From Nonomuraea thailandensis (GTDB lineage Bacteria; Actinomycetota; Actinomycetes; Streptosporangiales; Streptosporangiaceae), in assembly GCF_024172165.1 (NCBI RefSeq), contig NZ_JAMZEB010000002.1, positions 7,585,501-7,649,500 of the forward strand: a DNA stretch of 64,000 nt, given 5' to 3'. Under the pieces are notes generated by a model. The model saw nothing but the letters and a program-made list of their open reading frames with translations. It was not told the DNA's origin and searched no databases. Position 1 is the first letter of the stretch. Each line of letters opens with the position of its first letter. Made by a program: the position numbers and the translations under genes. Of this stretch, positions 36,232-44,763 are shown piece by piece.

Positions 36232-37391
36232 TCGAGGGGGTGACGGTCAGGCAGGCCGGCGAGGGTGACGCCGTCCGCGGCGTGACACCCCGCTGGGTGG
36301 CGCTGCCGGAGACCGTCGAGGAGATCGCGGCCGTGCTGCGCGCCTGCGCCGAGCGGGACCTGGCGGTCGTGCCGGCGGGCGGCGGCACGAAGCTGCACTG
36401 GGGCCCGCCGCCCGAGCGCTGCGACGTGCTGCTCGACCTGTGCTGCATGAACGAGATCCTGGAGCACGCCGCGGGCGACCTGGTGGTACGCGCGCAGGCC
36501 GGCGTCACCATGGACGCGCTGGCGGGCACGCTCGCGGACAAGGGGCAGGAGCTGGCGCTCGACGTGCCCTTCACCGAGGACACGACGGTCGGCGGCACGC
36601 TGGCCGCCGCGCTGCCCGGCCCGCGCTCCTTCCGCTACGGCACCGCCCGCGACCTGCTCATCGGCATCACCGTGGTGCTGCCCGACGGCACGATCGCCCG
36701 TTCCGGCGGCAAGGTGGTCAAGAACGTCGCGGGATACGACCTGGGCAAGCTCTTCACCGGCTCGTACGGCACGCTCGGTGTCATCGCGGAGGCCACCTTC
36801 CGCCTGCACCCGCTGCCCCCCGACCGCCGCTGGGTCGTCGCCGGGCTGGAGCGCGCCGAGGTGGCCCCGGTGGCGGCGGCGCTGGCGGCCTCGCAGGCCG
36901 AGCCGAGCGCCGTCGAGGTGGACTGGCCGGATCCGGACGGGCCGCTCACGCTGGCGGCGCTGGTGGAGGGCACGGCGGCCGAGGCCAGGGCCGCGACGTT
37001 GCGCGAGCTGATCGGCGGCGGCTCCCCGACCGCGGACCAGCCCTCCTGGTGGGGGCTGATCGAGCGGGACGAGGTGCTGATCGAGCTGCGGTTCCTCCCG
37101 GACGACACCGCGGCCGTGCTCGACGCCGTCGCCGGGACCGGGATGGCGCTGCGCGGCTCGGCCATGAGCGGGCGGGTGCTGCTGGAGGCGCGGCGGGAGC
37201 CCGCCGAGGACGAGCTGGCCGCCGCCCTGTCGCGGCTGCGCGAACGGGCGCGGGCGCACGTGCTCGCGGCCCCGTACGACGGGCTGGACCGGTGGGGGCG
37301 GGTGAGCGGCCTGCCGTTGATGCGGCGGGTCAAGGAACGGTTCGACCCGGGGCGCAGGATGTCTCCCGGCCGGTTCGTGGGAGGCATCTGA
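36228..37391 (+). CDS. glcE: glycolate oxidase subunit GlcE (FAD-binding)
   Basis: A 387-residue second FAD-domain subunit. It has AVVPAGGGTKLHWGPPP, TVGGTLAAALPGPRSFRYGT, KNVAGYDLGKLFTGSYGTLG and the family C-terminus DRWGRVSGLPLMRRVKERFD. The first codon is a TTG at 36228 that overlaps the glcD stop, with GGGAAGGCGGAG upstream; a GTG four codons later (36240) is the alternative. GlcE is needed for the dehydrogenase although it is not thought to be the catalytic FAD site. It ends in a TGATG overlap with glcF. Confidence 0.94.
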   Translation: MIEGVTVRQAGEGDAVRGVTPRWVALPETVEEIAAVLRACAERDLAVVPAGGGTKLHWGPPPERCDVLLDLCCMNEILEHAAGDLVVRAQAGVTMDALAGTLADKGQELALDVPFTEDTTVGGTLAAALPGPRSFRYGTARDLLIGITVVLPDGTIARSGGKVVKNVAGYDLGKLFTGSYGTLGVIAEATFRLHPLPPDRRWVVAGLERAEVAPVAAALAASQAEPSAVEVDWPDPDGPLTLAALVEGTAAEARAATLRELIGGGSPTADQPSWWGLIERDEVLIELRFLPDDTAAVLDAVAGTGMALRGSAMSGRVLLEARREPAEDELAAALSRLRERARAHVLAAPYDGLDRWGRVSGLPLMRRVKERFDPGRRMSPGRFVGGI

Positions 37392-38593
37392 TGGACCCGA
37401 AGCTGATCAACGACTGCGTGCACTGCGGGTTCTGCCTGCCGACCTGCCCCACGTACGCGCTGTGGGGCGAGGAGATGGACTCCCCGCGCGGCCGCATCCA
37501 CCTGATGAAGCAGCACGTCGAGGGCACCCCGATCACGCCCGAGATGGCCGGCCACTTCGACGCCTGCCTGGGCTGCATGGCGTGCGTGACGGCCTGCCCG
37601 TCCGGGGTGAGGTACGACCGGCTGATCGAGCTGACCAGGGTCGAGGTGGAGCGGCAGCACGTGCGCGAGCCGCAGGACCGGGCGGTGCGCGGCATCGTGT
37701 TCAGCCTGTTCCCCTACCCGCGGCGGCTGCGGCTGCTGCGGCCGACGATGTGGCTGGCCGAGCGGATGGCGCCGTTCCTGGCCCGCGCGAACCCGAGCCT
37801 GGGCGCGATGGCCGCGCTGGCGCCGCGCGTGGAGCACCGGCAGCGCCTGCCGCGCCTGGTCAGGGCCAGGGGCGAGCGCAGGGCCACCGTGGGGATGCTC
37901 CTCGGGTGCGTGCAGCGGGAGTTCTTCCCGCAGGTCAACGCGGCCACGGCGCGGGTGCTGGCGCTGGAGGGCTGCGACGTGGTCGTCCCGCCCGAGCAGG
38001 GCTGCTGCGGGGCGCTCAGCGTGCATTCCGGGCGCGACGCGCAGGCCAGGCGGCTGGCGTCGCGGACGGTCAGGGCGTTCGAGCGGGCCGGGGTCGAGAC
38101 CGTCGTGGTGAACGCGGCCGGGTGCGGCTCCTCCATGAAGGAGTACGCCGAGCTGCTGGGGCACGAGCCGCCGTTCCGCGTGGCGGACCTGTCGGAGTAC
38201 CTGGCCGAGCTGGGCCCCGTGGCCAAGCGGCATCCGCTGCCGCTCACCGTCGCCTACCACGACGCCTGCCACCTGGCCCACGCCCAGGGCGTGCGGGCGC
38301 AGCCGCGCGAGCTGCTGAGCGCCATCCCCGAGCTGGAGCTGCGCGAGATCCCCGAGTCGGCCATCTGCTGCGGGTCGGCGGGCACGTACAACCTGCTGCA
38401 GCCCGGGGCGGCCCGCGACCTCGGCGACAGGAAGGCCGCGGCGGTCGGCACGACCGGCGCCGAGCTGCTGGTCTCCGCCAACCCCGGCTGCACGATGCAG
38501 ATCGCCGCCGCCGTGCGGCGCGCCGGCGGCCGCATCAGGGTGGCGCACACGGCCGAGGTCATGGACGCCTCCCTGCGCGGGGTGACGCTGTGA
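37391..38593 (+). CDS. glcF: glycolate oxidase iron-sulfur subunit GlcF
   Basis: A 400-residue electron-transfer subunit. Two ferredoxin-like 4Fe-4S motifs lie near the N-terminus (CVHCGFCLPTCP and CLGCMACVTACP). Two CCG domains follow, seen in EQGCCGALSVHSG and ESAICCGSAGTYNLLQP. The CCG cysteines hold further cluster or ligand sites, and electrons go on to the quinone pool. The ATG overlaps the glcE stop. Its own end overlaps the first IclR gene by 4 bases (GTGA), so the regulator is cotranscribed with the pathway. Confidence 0.95.
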   Translation: MDPKLINDCVHCGFCLPTCPTYALWGEEMDSPRGRIHLMKQHVEGTPITPEMAGHFDACLGCMACVTACPSGVRYDRLIELTRVEVERQHVREPQDRAVRGIVFSLFPYPRRLRLLRPTMWLAERMAPFLARANPSLGAMAALAPRVEHRQRLPRLVRARGERRATVGMLLGCVQREFFPQVNAATARVLALEGCDVVVPPEQGCCGALSVHSGRDAQARRLASRTVRAFERAGVETVVVNAAGCGSSMKEYAELLGHEPPFRVADLSEYLAELGPVAKRHPLPLTVAYHDACHLAHAQGVRAQPRELLSAIPELELREIPESAICCGSAGTYNLLQPGAARDLGDRKAAAVGTTGAELLVSANPGCTMQIAAAVRRAGGRIRVAHTAEVMDASLRGVTL

Positions 38594-39330
38594 GCGTCCA
38601 GTCCGTGGAGCGGGCGCTGGACGTGCTGGAGGCGCTGGCCGAGCATGGCGGCGAGGCGGGGCTGTCGGAGATCGCCGCCAGGACGGGGCTGCCGTACGGC
38701 ACCATCCACCGGCTGCTGCAGACCCTGCTCGCCCGCGGCTACGTGCGCCAGGAGTCCGACCGGCGCTACGCCCTGGGCGGCGGCCTGGTACGGCTGGGCG
38801 GCATCGCGGAGAGCATGGTCGGGGTGTGGGCGCAGCCGTACCTGACCAAGATGGTCGAGCTGTCCGGCGAGACCGCCAACCTGGCCGTGCTCGAAGGCGA
38901 CTTCGTCGTCTACGTGGCGCAGGTGCCCTCGCCGCGCAGGCTGCGGATGTTCGCCGAGGTCGGGCGGCGGGTGCTGCCGCACAGCACGGCGGTGGGCAAG
39001 GTGATGCTGGCCGGGCGGCCCGCCTCCGAGGCGGTCGCCGTGTTCGAGCGCACCGGCATGCCGCGCCGCACCCCCAACACGATCACCGACGTGTCCGACA
39101 TGCTCGCCGAGCTGGGGCGGGTCAGGAGCCGCGGCTACGCCATGGACCTGGGCGAGGAGGAGCTGGGCGTGCACTGCCTGGCCGTGCCCGTGTGCGACGG
39201 CGACCGGGTGGTGGCCGCGATGTCGGTGTCCGGGCCGGCCGAACGGATCGACGCGCTCGACCGTGACGACCTGGCCGAGCGCATGCGGAAGATCGCGCTC
39301 GACTTCGGCGGTGAGCTGGCGCCGGGCTGA
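38590..39330 (+). CDS. IclR-family regulator, cotranscribed with glcDEF
   Basis: A 246-residue regulator with an N-terminal winged helix (SVERALDVLEALAEHGGEAG, then LSEIAARTGLPYGTIHRLLQ) and a C-terminal effector domain (FAEVGRRVLPHSTAVGKVML, ELGVHCLAVPVCDGDRVVAA). The GTG start overlaps the glcF stop. Its place at the end of the glycolate operon, and the TTCCA palindromes before malate synthase, make it the best candidate for regulator of the pathway, probably sensing glyoxylate or glycolate. The direction of control cannot be read from sequence. Confidence 0.92.
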   Translation: MSVQSVERALDVLEALAEHGGEAGLSEIAARTGLPYGTIHRLLQTLLARGYVRQESDRRYALGGGLVRLGGIAESMVGVWAQPYLTKMVELSGETANLAVLEGDFVVYVAQVPSPRRLRMFAEVGRRVLPHSTAVGKVMLAGRPASEAVAVFERTGMPRRTPNTITDVSDMLAELGRVRSRGYAMDLGEEELGVHCLAVPVCDGDRVVAAMSVSGPAERIDALDRDDLAERMRKIALDFGGELAPG

Positions 39331-39347
39331 GGCTATTGTGTTGCGCC

Positions 39348-40088
39348 ATGGGCAACAGCACGTCGGTTCAGTCCGTCGATCGTGCCATCGCGATCCTGGA
39401 GATCCTGGCGCGTGACGGGGCCACGCGAGTGACCGACCTGGCCGCCGCGCTCGACGTGCACAAGTCCACGGCGTTCCGGCTGCTGGCGGCGTTGGAGCAG
39501 GGCGGGCTGGTGGAGCAGACCGGCGAGCGCGGCCGTTACCGGCTCGGGTTCGGCGTCGTACGGCTGGCCGGGGCCGCCACCGCGCAGCTCGACCTGTCGC
39601 GCGAGAGCCGCCCGGTGTGCCTGCGGCTGGCGGAGGAGATCGGCGAGACCGTGAACATCGCGGTCGGGCGGGGCGGCGACGCGGTCAACGTCAGCCAGGT
39701 ACGCGGCCCCGCGGCGATCAGCGGGCACAACTGGGTCGGGCAGCGCACGCCCGCCCACGCCACCTCCAGCGGCAAGGTGCTGCTGGCCCACGGCGTGCTG
39801 CAGCTCGGCCCCGAACTGGAGCGTTACACGCCGCACACCGTCACCACGGTCGAGGGGCTGCGCCTCGGCGAGATCAGGGAGCGCGGCTGGGCGGCCACGG
39901 TGGAGGAGCTGGAGGTCGGGCTGAACGCGGTGGCGGCGCCGATCAGGGGCGCCGACGGGTCGGTCGTGGCCGCGGTCAGCGCCTCGGGGCCCTCCTACCG
40001 GCTGACGCCCGACCGGCTGGCGGAGGTGGGCGCGGCGCTGGTGGCGGGCGCTCAGGAGATAAGCCAGCGCATCGGATATTACGGTTAG
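39348..40088 (+). CDS. second IclR-family regulator
   Basis: A 246-residue regulator with the same plan: helix-turn-helix TRVTDLAAALDVHKSTAFRL, effector domain with GQRTPAHATSSGKVLLAHG and LNAVAAPIRGADGSVVAAVS. It is clearly diverged from its neighbour, so this is not a recent duplication. The start is the ATG at 39348 (MGNSTSVQSVDRAI). A TATTGT sequence ends 8 bases before it and no ribosome site is visible, so an independent leaderless transcript is possible despite the 17-base gap to the first regulator. Its target is unclear; it may share the aceB operators. Confidence 0.92.
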   Translation: MGNSTSVQSVDRAIAILEILARDGATRVTDLAAALDVHKSTAFRLLAALEQGGLVEQTGERGRYRLGFGVVRLAGAATAQLDLSRESRPVCLRLAEEIGETVNIAVGRGGDAVNVSQVRGPAAISGHNWVGQRTPAHATSSGKVLLAHGVLQLGPELERYTPHTVTTVEGLRLGEIRERGWAATVEELEVGLNAVAAPIRGADGSVVAAVSASGPSYRLTPDRLAEVGAALVAGAQEISQRIGYYG

Positions 40089-40092
40089 TGGC

Positions 40093-40305
40093 ATGTGCAG
40101 AAGCATCAAGACCCTCCGCCCGCCGTACACCGAGAGCGTGACCGAGGACGACGTGCGGGCCGCGGCGTTGCAGTACGTCAGGAAGATCTCCGGCTTCCGC
40201 GCGCCCGCCGCGCACAACGCGGAGGCCTTCGACCGGGCCGTCGAGGCGATCACCAGGGCTTCGGAGGAACTGCTGGAGGCGCTCGAAGTTCGCGGGAGTC
40301 GTTGA
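40093..40305 (+). CDS. small DUF2277-family protein
   Basis: A 70-residue protein that begins MCRSIKTLRPPYTESVTEDD and continues AAALQYVRKISGFRAP, which matches the compact DUF2277 family of actinobacteria and proteobacteria. The function is unknown. The conserved N-terminal MCR-x-IKTLRPP and the central ALQYVRKxSG are intact. It starts 4 bases after the second IclR gene and is probably cotranscribed with it, a link I cannot explain. Confidence 0.88.
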   Translation: MCRSIKTLRPPYTESVTEDDVRAAALQYVRKISGFRAPAAHNAEAFDRAVEAITRASEELLEALEVRGSR

Positions 40306-40368
40306 CAGGGCCTGTCCGTCGGAGAAGTCTCCCCGGTGTAACCCCCAGCGATCCCCCAGGGAGCTCCC

Positions 40369-42273
40369 ATGATCAGCGGGTTGTACCAGGGACAGGACGG
40401 CGACTCCCGGCTGGAGCTGCGCGTCGACGTCGACGGCGCCAGGCCCATGGGCCGGGTGAGCGGCGACCTGTTCACGGTGGCCGGGGCGACCACCTCCTAC
40501 GTCGGCTCGTTCGTGATCCATGCCCCCGCTGTGGAGGCGGGGCGGATGCGGGGGCGCGGGGACTTCACGTTCGCCACGCCGGTGCGCGACGTGAGCGTCA
40601 CGATCACCGGGGAGTCCGGGACGGCCGCGGTCGCGGGGCGCACCTACCAGGTGTCGTTCGTCTCGCCGTACTTCCGCAGCGCGCTGCTGGAGCAGGACTC
40701 CGTGGTCGGGACGGCGCCGTTCGTGGCCTACCGCACCGGGTCGCTGCCCGGGCCGGCCGGGTCGCCGGCCAGGGAGCTGACCCTGGTGTCGGCGTACGCG
40801 GAGGCGGGCGTCGAGCTGACCCTGGCCGAGCCGGGGGTGATCCCGGTCGAGGGGTCGGGCACGGATGTGGCGTGGGACGACGCGGAGCTGCACCACGCCA
40901 TGACGCGGCACTTCGGCGCGTTCGGGGACGCGGTGGCGTGGCGGCTGTGGCTGCTGGTGGCCAGCAAGCACGTGGGCGGCTACCGCGGGATCATGTTCGA
41001 CTACAACGACGCGCACCAGCGACAGGGGGCCGCGGTCTTCTACGACGCGATCAAGGGTGACACGCCGCAGGCGCAGCGGGCGCAGTTACGGACGTACGTG
41101 CACGAGCTCGGCCACGCCTTCAACCTGCTCCACTCCTGGCAGAAGAACCTCGCCAGCCCGCCCCAGCCCCTCGGCCCGAACGGCGGCTTCGGCGACCTGT
41201 CGTGGATGAACTACGTGCAGAACTACCGCCCCGGCGGCGAGCAGGGCTACTGGGCCGCCTTCCCCTTCCAGTTCACCGACGCCGAGCTGGTCCACCTGCG
41301 CCACGGCTTCTACCGCGACGTCGCCATGGGCGCCAACGCCTTCGGCACCGGCGCCGCCGAGATCGACCCCTTCGAGCAGCCGGTCGAGGACCACTCGGGG
41401 CTGCGGCTGGAGGTGCGGGCCAAGGAGTCGTACGAGCTGGGCGAGCCCGTCGTGGTGGAGCTCAAGCTCGCCTGCACCGGCGAGCCGCGCACGACGCACG
41501 GCCACCTGCACCCCGACACGGAGTTCACCCAGGTCTCGATCACCCAGCCGGGCGGCAGGACCGTGTTGTACCGGCCGATGATGCGGCACTGCGTGGACAC
41601 CTCCCCCGAGATCCGCCTGGACCCGGGCAACCCGGCCATCTACCGCAGCGCGTACCTCGGGCACGGCCGGGACGGCCACTACTTCCAGCTCCCCGGCGAG
41701 TACCAGCTGCGCGCCCAGTACATCGCCGCCGACGGCTCCCGCATCGTCTCGCCCGTCTGCCCGGTCAGGGTGCGTTTCCCGGTCACCCGCGACGACCACC
41801 TGGTGGCCGAGCTGATGCTGGGCGAGGACCAGGGCAAGCTGTTCTCGCTGATGGGCTCCGACTCGCCGGCGCTGCGCTCGGGCAACGAGGCGCTGGACGA
41901 GGTCATCGGCCGGTACGGCGACCACCCGCTGGCCGTCTACGCCCGCCTGGTCAAGGGGCTCAACGCGGAGCGGGAGTTCAAGGAGCTGACGCCCGGCAAC
42001 CGGCTGCGCGTCCGCCCGCCGGACCCGAAGCAGGGCATCGAGCACCTCACCGCCGTCGCGCGTGACGCGAGCATCGACAACATCACCCTGAACCTCGCCA
42101 TGCGGCGCCTGGCCAGGGCGGAGGCGCGGCAGGGGGACCTGGCGCGGGCGAACGCGGTGATGGACAAGATGGTCGCCACGTTCGAGGCCAAGGGGGTCAA
42201 CGAGATCGTCCTGGGGCAGATCCGCCGCCAGGCGGAGCTGACCAAGTCGGCGCTCAGCGCCGAGGTCTCCTGA
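40369..42273 (+). CDS. metzincin-like zinc metallopeptidase of unknown function
   Basis: A 634-residue protein without signal peptide or membrane segment. Residues 245-255 are HELGHAFNLLH, an HExxHxxxxxH zinc site as in metzincins, with Asn where most members have Gly. A possible Met-turn follows in LSWMNYVQNYR. The first 150 residues look like beta-sheet repeats. Residues about 335-480 contain a beta-rich domain (RLEVRAKESYELGEPVVVEL), and the last 100 are helical and TPR-like. I do not recognise a named family beyond the zinc motif. It is monocistronic after DUF2277, and the upstream 60 bases hold its ribosome site (CCCCAGGGAGCTCCC before the ATG). Confidence 0.7.
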   Translation: MISGLYQGQDGDSRLELRVDVDGARPMGRVSGDLFTVAGATTSYVGSFVIHAPAVEAGRMRGRGDFTFATPVRDVSVTITGESGTAAVAGRTYQVSFVSPYFRSALLEQDSVVGTAPFVAYRTGSLPGPAGSPARELTLVSAYAEAGVELTLAEPGVIPVEGSGTDVAWDDAELHHAMTRHFGAFGDAVAWRLWLLVASKHVGGYRGIMFDYNDAHQRQGAAVFYDAIKGDTPQAQRAQLRTYVHELGHAFNLLHSWQKNLASPPQPLGPNGGFGDLSWMNYVQNYRPGGEQGYWAAFPFQFTDAELVHLRHGFYRDVAMGANAFGTGAAEIDPFEQPVEDHSGLRLEVRAKESYELGEPVVVELKLACTGEPRTTHGHLHPDTEFTQVSITQPGGRTVLYRPMMRHCVDTSPEIRLDPGNPAIYRSAYLGHGRDGHYFQLPGEYQLRAQYIAADGSRIVSPVCPVRVRFPVTRDDHLVAELMLGEDQGKLFSLMGSDSPALRSGNEALDEVIGRYGDHPLAVYARLVKGLNAEREFKELTPGNRLRVRPPDPKQGIEHLTAVARDASIDNITLNLAMRRLARAEARQGDLARANAVMDKMVATFEAKGVNEIVLGQIRRQAELTKSALSAEVS

Positions 42274-42282
42274 TCCTCGTCC

Positions 42283-42708
42283 CTAGCCGCCGATGCGGGA
42301 GACCGGCGCGCCGCCGACGCAGGTGATCTTCAGTTCGAGCTCCTCGCCCTCGTCCGGCTCGAACTCGACCTTCGCCTCCCGTGCCGGGCCCGACTCGACC
42401 TCGTCCACCGAGTAGTCCTGGGCGGGGCTCCAGGAGCGCAGCGTGACCAGGCCGCCGGCGTCGCAGGAGGCGATCACCGTACCGCCCGCGCTGCGGATCA
42501 GCTTGCCCTGCGAGCTCGGCGACGGCGCGGCACTCGCCGTGGCGGCGGCGCGGGTGGTGGCGGTGGCCAGGGCCGCGCGGACGTCGTCGCGGTCGAGCAC
42601 GTGGCTGTCGGTGCCGGTCAGGCCGTTGCCGAGCAGGCCGAGCACGGCCACCGCGGCGCCGGTGGCCGCGAGTGCGGTGACCACCCAGGCGACGACGAGC
42701 TTCTTCAT
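42283..42708 (-). CDS. small exported or membrane-anchored protein, divergent from the two-component system
   Basis: A 141-residue protein with an N-terminal helix (LVVAWVVTALAATGAAVAVL), an Ala/Thr/Ser-rich spacer (residues 45-68) and a C-terminal beta-rich part with two cysteines (IASCDAGG and KITCVGG) that could form a disulfide outside the cell. The family is not recognised. It is divergent from the PhoB-type regulator and starts 25 bases from the direct repeats upstream of that gene, so it probably belongs to the same regulon. Confidence 0.72.
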   Translation of the reverse strand: MKKLVVAWVVTALAATGAAVAVLGLLGNGLTGTDSHVLDRDDVRAALATATTRAAATASAAPSPSSQGKLIRSAGGTVIASCDAGGLVTLRSWSPAQDYSVDEVESGPAREAKVEFEPDEGEELELKITCVGGAPVSRIGG

Positions 42709-42732
42709 GCCACTCAGATTTCCCCACGTACG

Positions 42733-42765
42733 GCTAAGGCCAGGTTAAGGCGACGCTAAGGCTGC
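42733..42765. promoter_or_regulatory. three 11-bp direct repeats, candidate PhoB/OmpR-type binding site
   Basis: GCTAAGGCCAG, GTTAAGGCGAC and GCTAAGGCTGC follow each other without gap at 42733, 42744 and 42755. An 11-bp period is what tandemly bound OmpR/PhoB-type regulators need. The array ends where the -35 box of the regulator's own promoter would be, an activator-like position, with TACGTT as -10 at 42789-42794, 8 bases before the ATG. Confidence 0.75.
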
Positions 42766-42801
42766 CCGGAGCAGCGGCGATGACCGTCTACGTTTCTGTA
42801 T

Positions 42802-43482
42802 ATGGCGGACATCCTGCTCATCGAGGACGACGTGGCGATCCGTACGGCGCTGAGCCGCGGGCTGCGGGACCTCGGCCACGCCGTCTCCTCCTCCCCCACG
42901 GCGCTGGAGGGGCTGCGGCTGGCCGTCCAGGACCGGCCCGACCTGATCGTGCTCGATCTGGGGCTGCCCGATCTCGACGGGGTGGAGCTGCTGCGGATGT
43001 TGCGGGCGGTCAGCCGGGTGCCGGTCATCGTGGCCACGGCCCGCGACGGGGACGCCGAGATGGTGCCGGTGCTGGACGCGGGGGCCGACGACTACGTGGT
43101 CAAGCCGTACAGCGCGGCGCAGCTCGACGCGCGGGTGCGGGCCGTGCTGCGGCGGGTCGGCGGGGTGGCGCCCGAGGAGCCGCTGAAGGTGGGGGCGCTG
43201 CGGGTGGATCCGCGGGCGCGGACCGCCACGCTGGACGGGGCGGCGCTGGACCTGACGCCGCGCGAGTTCGACGTGCTGCACTACCTCGCCGCCCGGCCGG
43301 GCGAGGTGGTCACCAAGCGGGAGTTGCTGACCGAGGTGTGGCAGCTCCCCTACGGCGGCGCCGACAAGACGGTGGACGTGCACCTGTCGTGGCTGCGCAG
43401 GAAGCTGGGCGAGACGGCCGCCGAGCCGCGTTACCTGCACACGGTGCGCGGCGTGGGCGTGAAGCTGGTCGAGCCGTCGTGA
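42802..43482 (+). CDS. OmpR/PhoB-type response regulator
   Basis: A 226-residue regulator. The receiver has LLIEDD, the acceptor in LIVLDLGLPDLDG, VIVATARDG and the lysine in YVVKPYS. The C-terminal winged helix carries LTPREFDVLHYLAARPGEVV, the recognition helix in KTVDVHLSWLRRKLGE and the wing YLHTVRGVGVKL. Three direct repeats immediately upstream and related inverted ones before the PepSY gene suggest autoregulation and control of both small exported proteins. It overlaps the kinase gene by 4 bases (GTGA). There is no ribosome site, so a leaderless start is likely. Confidence 0.94.
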   Translation: MADILLIEDDVAIRTALSRGLRDLGHAVSSSPTALEGLRLAVQDRPDLIVLDLGLPDLDGVELLRMLRAVSRVPVIVATARDGDAEMVPVLDAGADDYVVKPYSAAQLDARVRAVLRRVGGVAPEEPLKVGALRVDPRARTATLDGAALDLTPREFDVLHYLAARPGEVVTKRELLTEVWQLPYGGADKTVDVHLSWLRRKLGETAAEPRYLHTVRGVGVKLVEPS

Positions 43483-44717
43483 GGCGGTGGCTGGCGCTGC
43501 TCGTCGCGGCCACGACGTCGCTGGTGCTGATCGCGTTGCTGGTGCCGATGGCGCTGCTGATCCGGGCGGTGGCCGAGAACGGGGCGATGAGCCGGGCCAC
43601 GGCCGCGGCCGAGTCCGTGGCGGTCGCGGTGGGCACGCCCGACCTGGGGCTGGCGGTGGAGCAGGTGTCGCGGCCCGTGACGGTGTTCCTGCCGGAGGGG
43701 CGGACGCTCGGCGAGCAGGCCGCTCGGTCCGACGCCGTACGCCTGGCGGCCACCGGGCGCAGCGTCACCGCCGAGGCCCGCGGGGGCAGGGAGGTGCTGG
43801 TCTCGGCGCAGTCACCCGGAGGGACGGCCGTGATCAGGGTGTTCGTGCCGGACTCCGAGCTCATGCGGGGTGTCCGGGAGGCGTGGCTGGCGCTGGCGCT
43901 GCTCGGGATCGGGCTGGTGGCGCTGGGCATCGTGCTGGCCGACCGGCTGGCGCTGGCCGTGACGCGGCCGGTGGACGGGCTGGCGCGGGTCTCGCACCGG
44001 CTGGCCGGCGGCGACCTGACGGCCAGGGCCGAGCCCGGCGGGCCGCCCGAGGTGCGTTCCGTGGCGCTGGCGCTCAACCATCTGGCCGGGCGCATCGACG
44101 AGTTGCTGGCGGCCGAGCGGGAGTCCGTGGCCGACCTCTCGCACCGGCTGCGCACGCCCCTGACGGGCCTGCGGCTGGACGCCGAGTCGCTGCGCGACCC
44201 GGAGGAGGCGGCGCGGGTGCAGGCCCGGGTGGACGCGCTGGAGCGGGCCGTGAGCGCGATCATCACGGAGGCGCGGCGGCGCTCGGCCGGGCGCGACTCC
44301 TGCGACGCCTCGGCGGTGGTGCGCGAGCGGGTGCGCTTCTGGTCGGTGCTGGCCGAGGACCAGGGGCGGGAGGTGTCGGTCTCCGTGCCCGACGCCCCGC
44401 TGCAGGTCGCGGTGGGGGCCGAGGAGCTGGCGGCGTGCGTGGACGCGCTGCTCGGCAACGTCTTCGCGCACACCCCGGAGGGGGCCGCCATGGCGGTCCG
44501 GCTCCAGCCCCGCGCCAAGGGCGCCCTGCTGGCCGTGGAGGACGCGGGGCCTGGGTTCGACCCCGCCTTCCTGGAGCGGGGCAGCAGCGGGGGCGGCTCC
44601 ACGGGGCTGGGCCTCGACATAGCCCGGCGCACCGCCGAGTCCGCGGGCGGCGGGCTGACCGTCTCCAGGCCGGCGCGGGGCGGCGCCCGTGTCGAGGTCA
44701 CCTTCTCGTCGCCTTAA
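43479..44717 (+). CDS. HisKA-type sensor histidine kinase
   Basis: A 412-residue membrane kinase. Two transmembrane helices (about 5-30 and 135-158) enclose a 100-residue extracytoplasmic sensor. The HAMP segment follows (VTRPVDGLARVSHRLAGGD). The H-box is SVADLSHRLRTPLTGLRLDA. In the ATPase domain the N-box is ALLGNVFAHTPEG, then DAGPGFDP (G1) and GSTGLGLDIARR (G2). It phosphorylates the upstream regulator. The signal is unknown. The downstream PepSY protein may be an accessory or inhibitory factor, as is common for such operons. Confidence 0.94.
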   Translation: MRRWLALLVAATTSLVLIALLVPMALLIRAVAENGAMSRATAAAESVAVAVGTPDLGLAVEQVSRPVTVFLPEGRTLGEQAARSDAVRLAATGRSVTAEARGGREVLVSAQSPGGTAVIRVFVPDSELMRGVREAWLALALLGIGLVALGIVLADRLALAVTRPVDGLARVSHRLAGGDLTARAEPGGPPEVRSVALALNHLAGRIDELLAAERESVADLSHRLRTPLTGLRLDAESLRDPEEAARVQARVDALERAVSAIITEARRRSAGRDSCDASAVVRERVRFWSVLAEDQGREVSVSVPDAPLQVAVGAEELAACVDALLGNVFAHTPEGAAMAVRLQPRAKGALLAVEDAGPGFDPAFLERGSSGGGSTGLGLDIARRTAESAGGGLTVSRPARGGARVEVTFSSP

Positions 44718-44730
44718 CCGGCCTTTAGCG
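44711..44730. promoter_or_regulatory. inverted copies of the TTAAGG box upstream of the PepSY gene
   Basis: GCCTTAACCG and GCCTTTAGCG are adjacent 10-base units; read on the other strand they are CGCTAAAGGC and CGGTTAAGGC, matching the boxes at 42733-42765. They lie 34-53 bases before the ATG of the PepSY gene and overlap the kinase stop codon. A weak GATTAC -10 lies at 44750-44755. Confidence 0.62.
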
Positions 44731-44763
44731 CCCGGTTACCGGGGATCGCGATTACGTGGAGCC

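Noticed and set aside
42440..42750. Plus-strand open frame opposite the small exported protein
   Set aside because: Ser/Arg/Pro-rich antisense reading that runs across the regulator-binding repeats.
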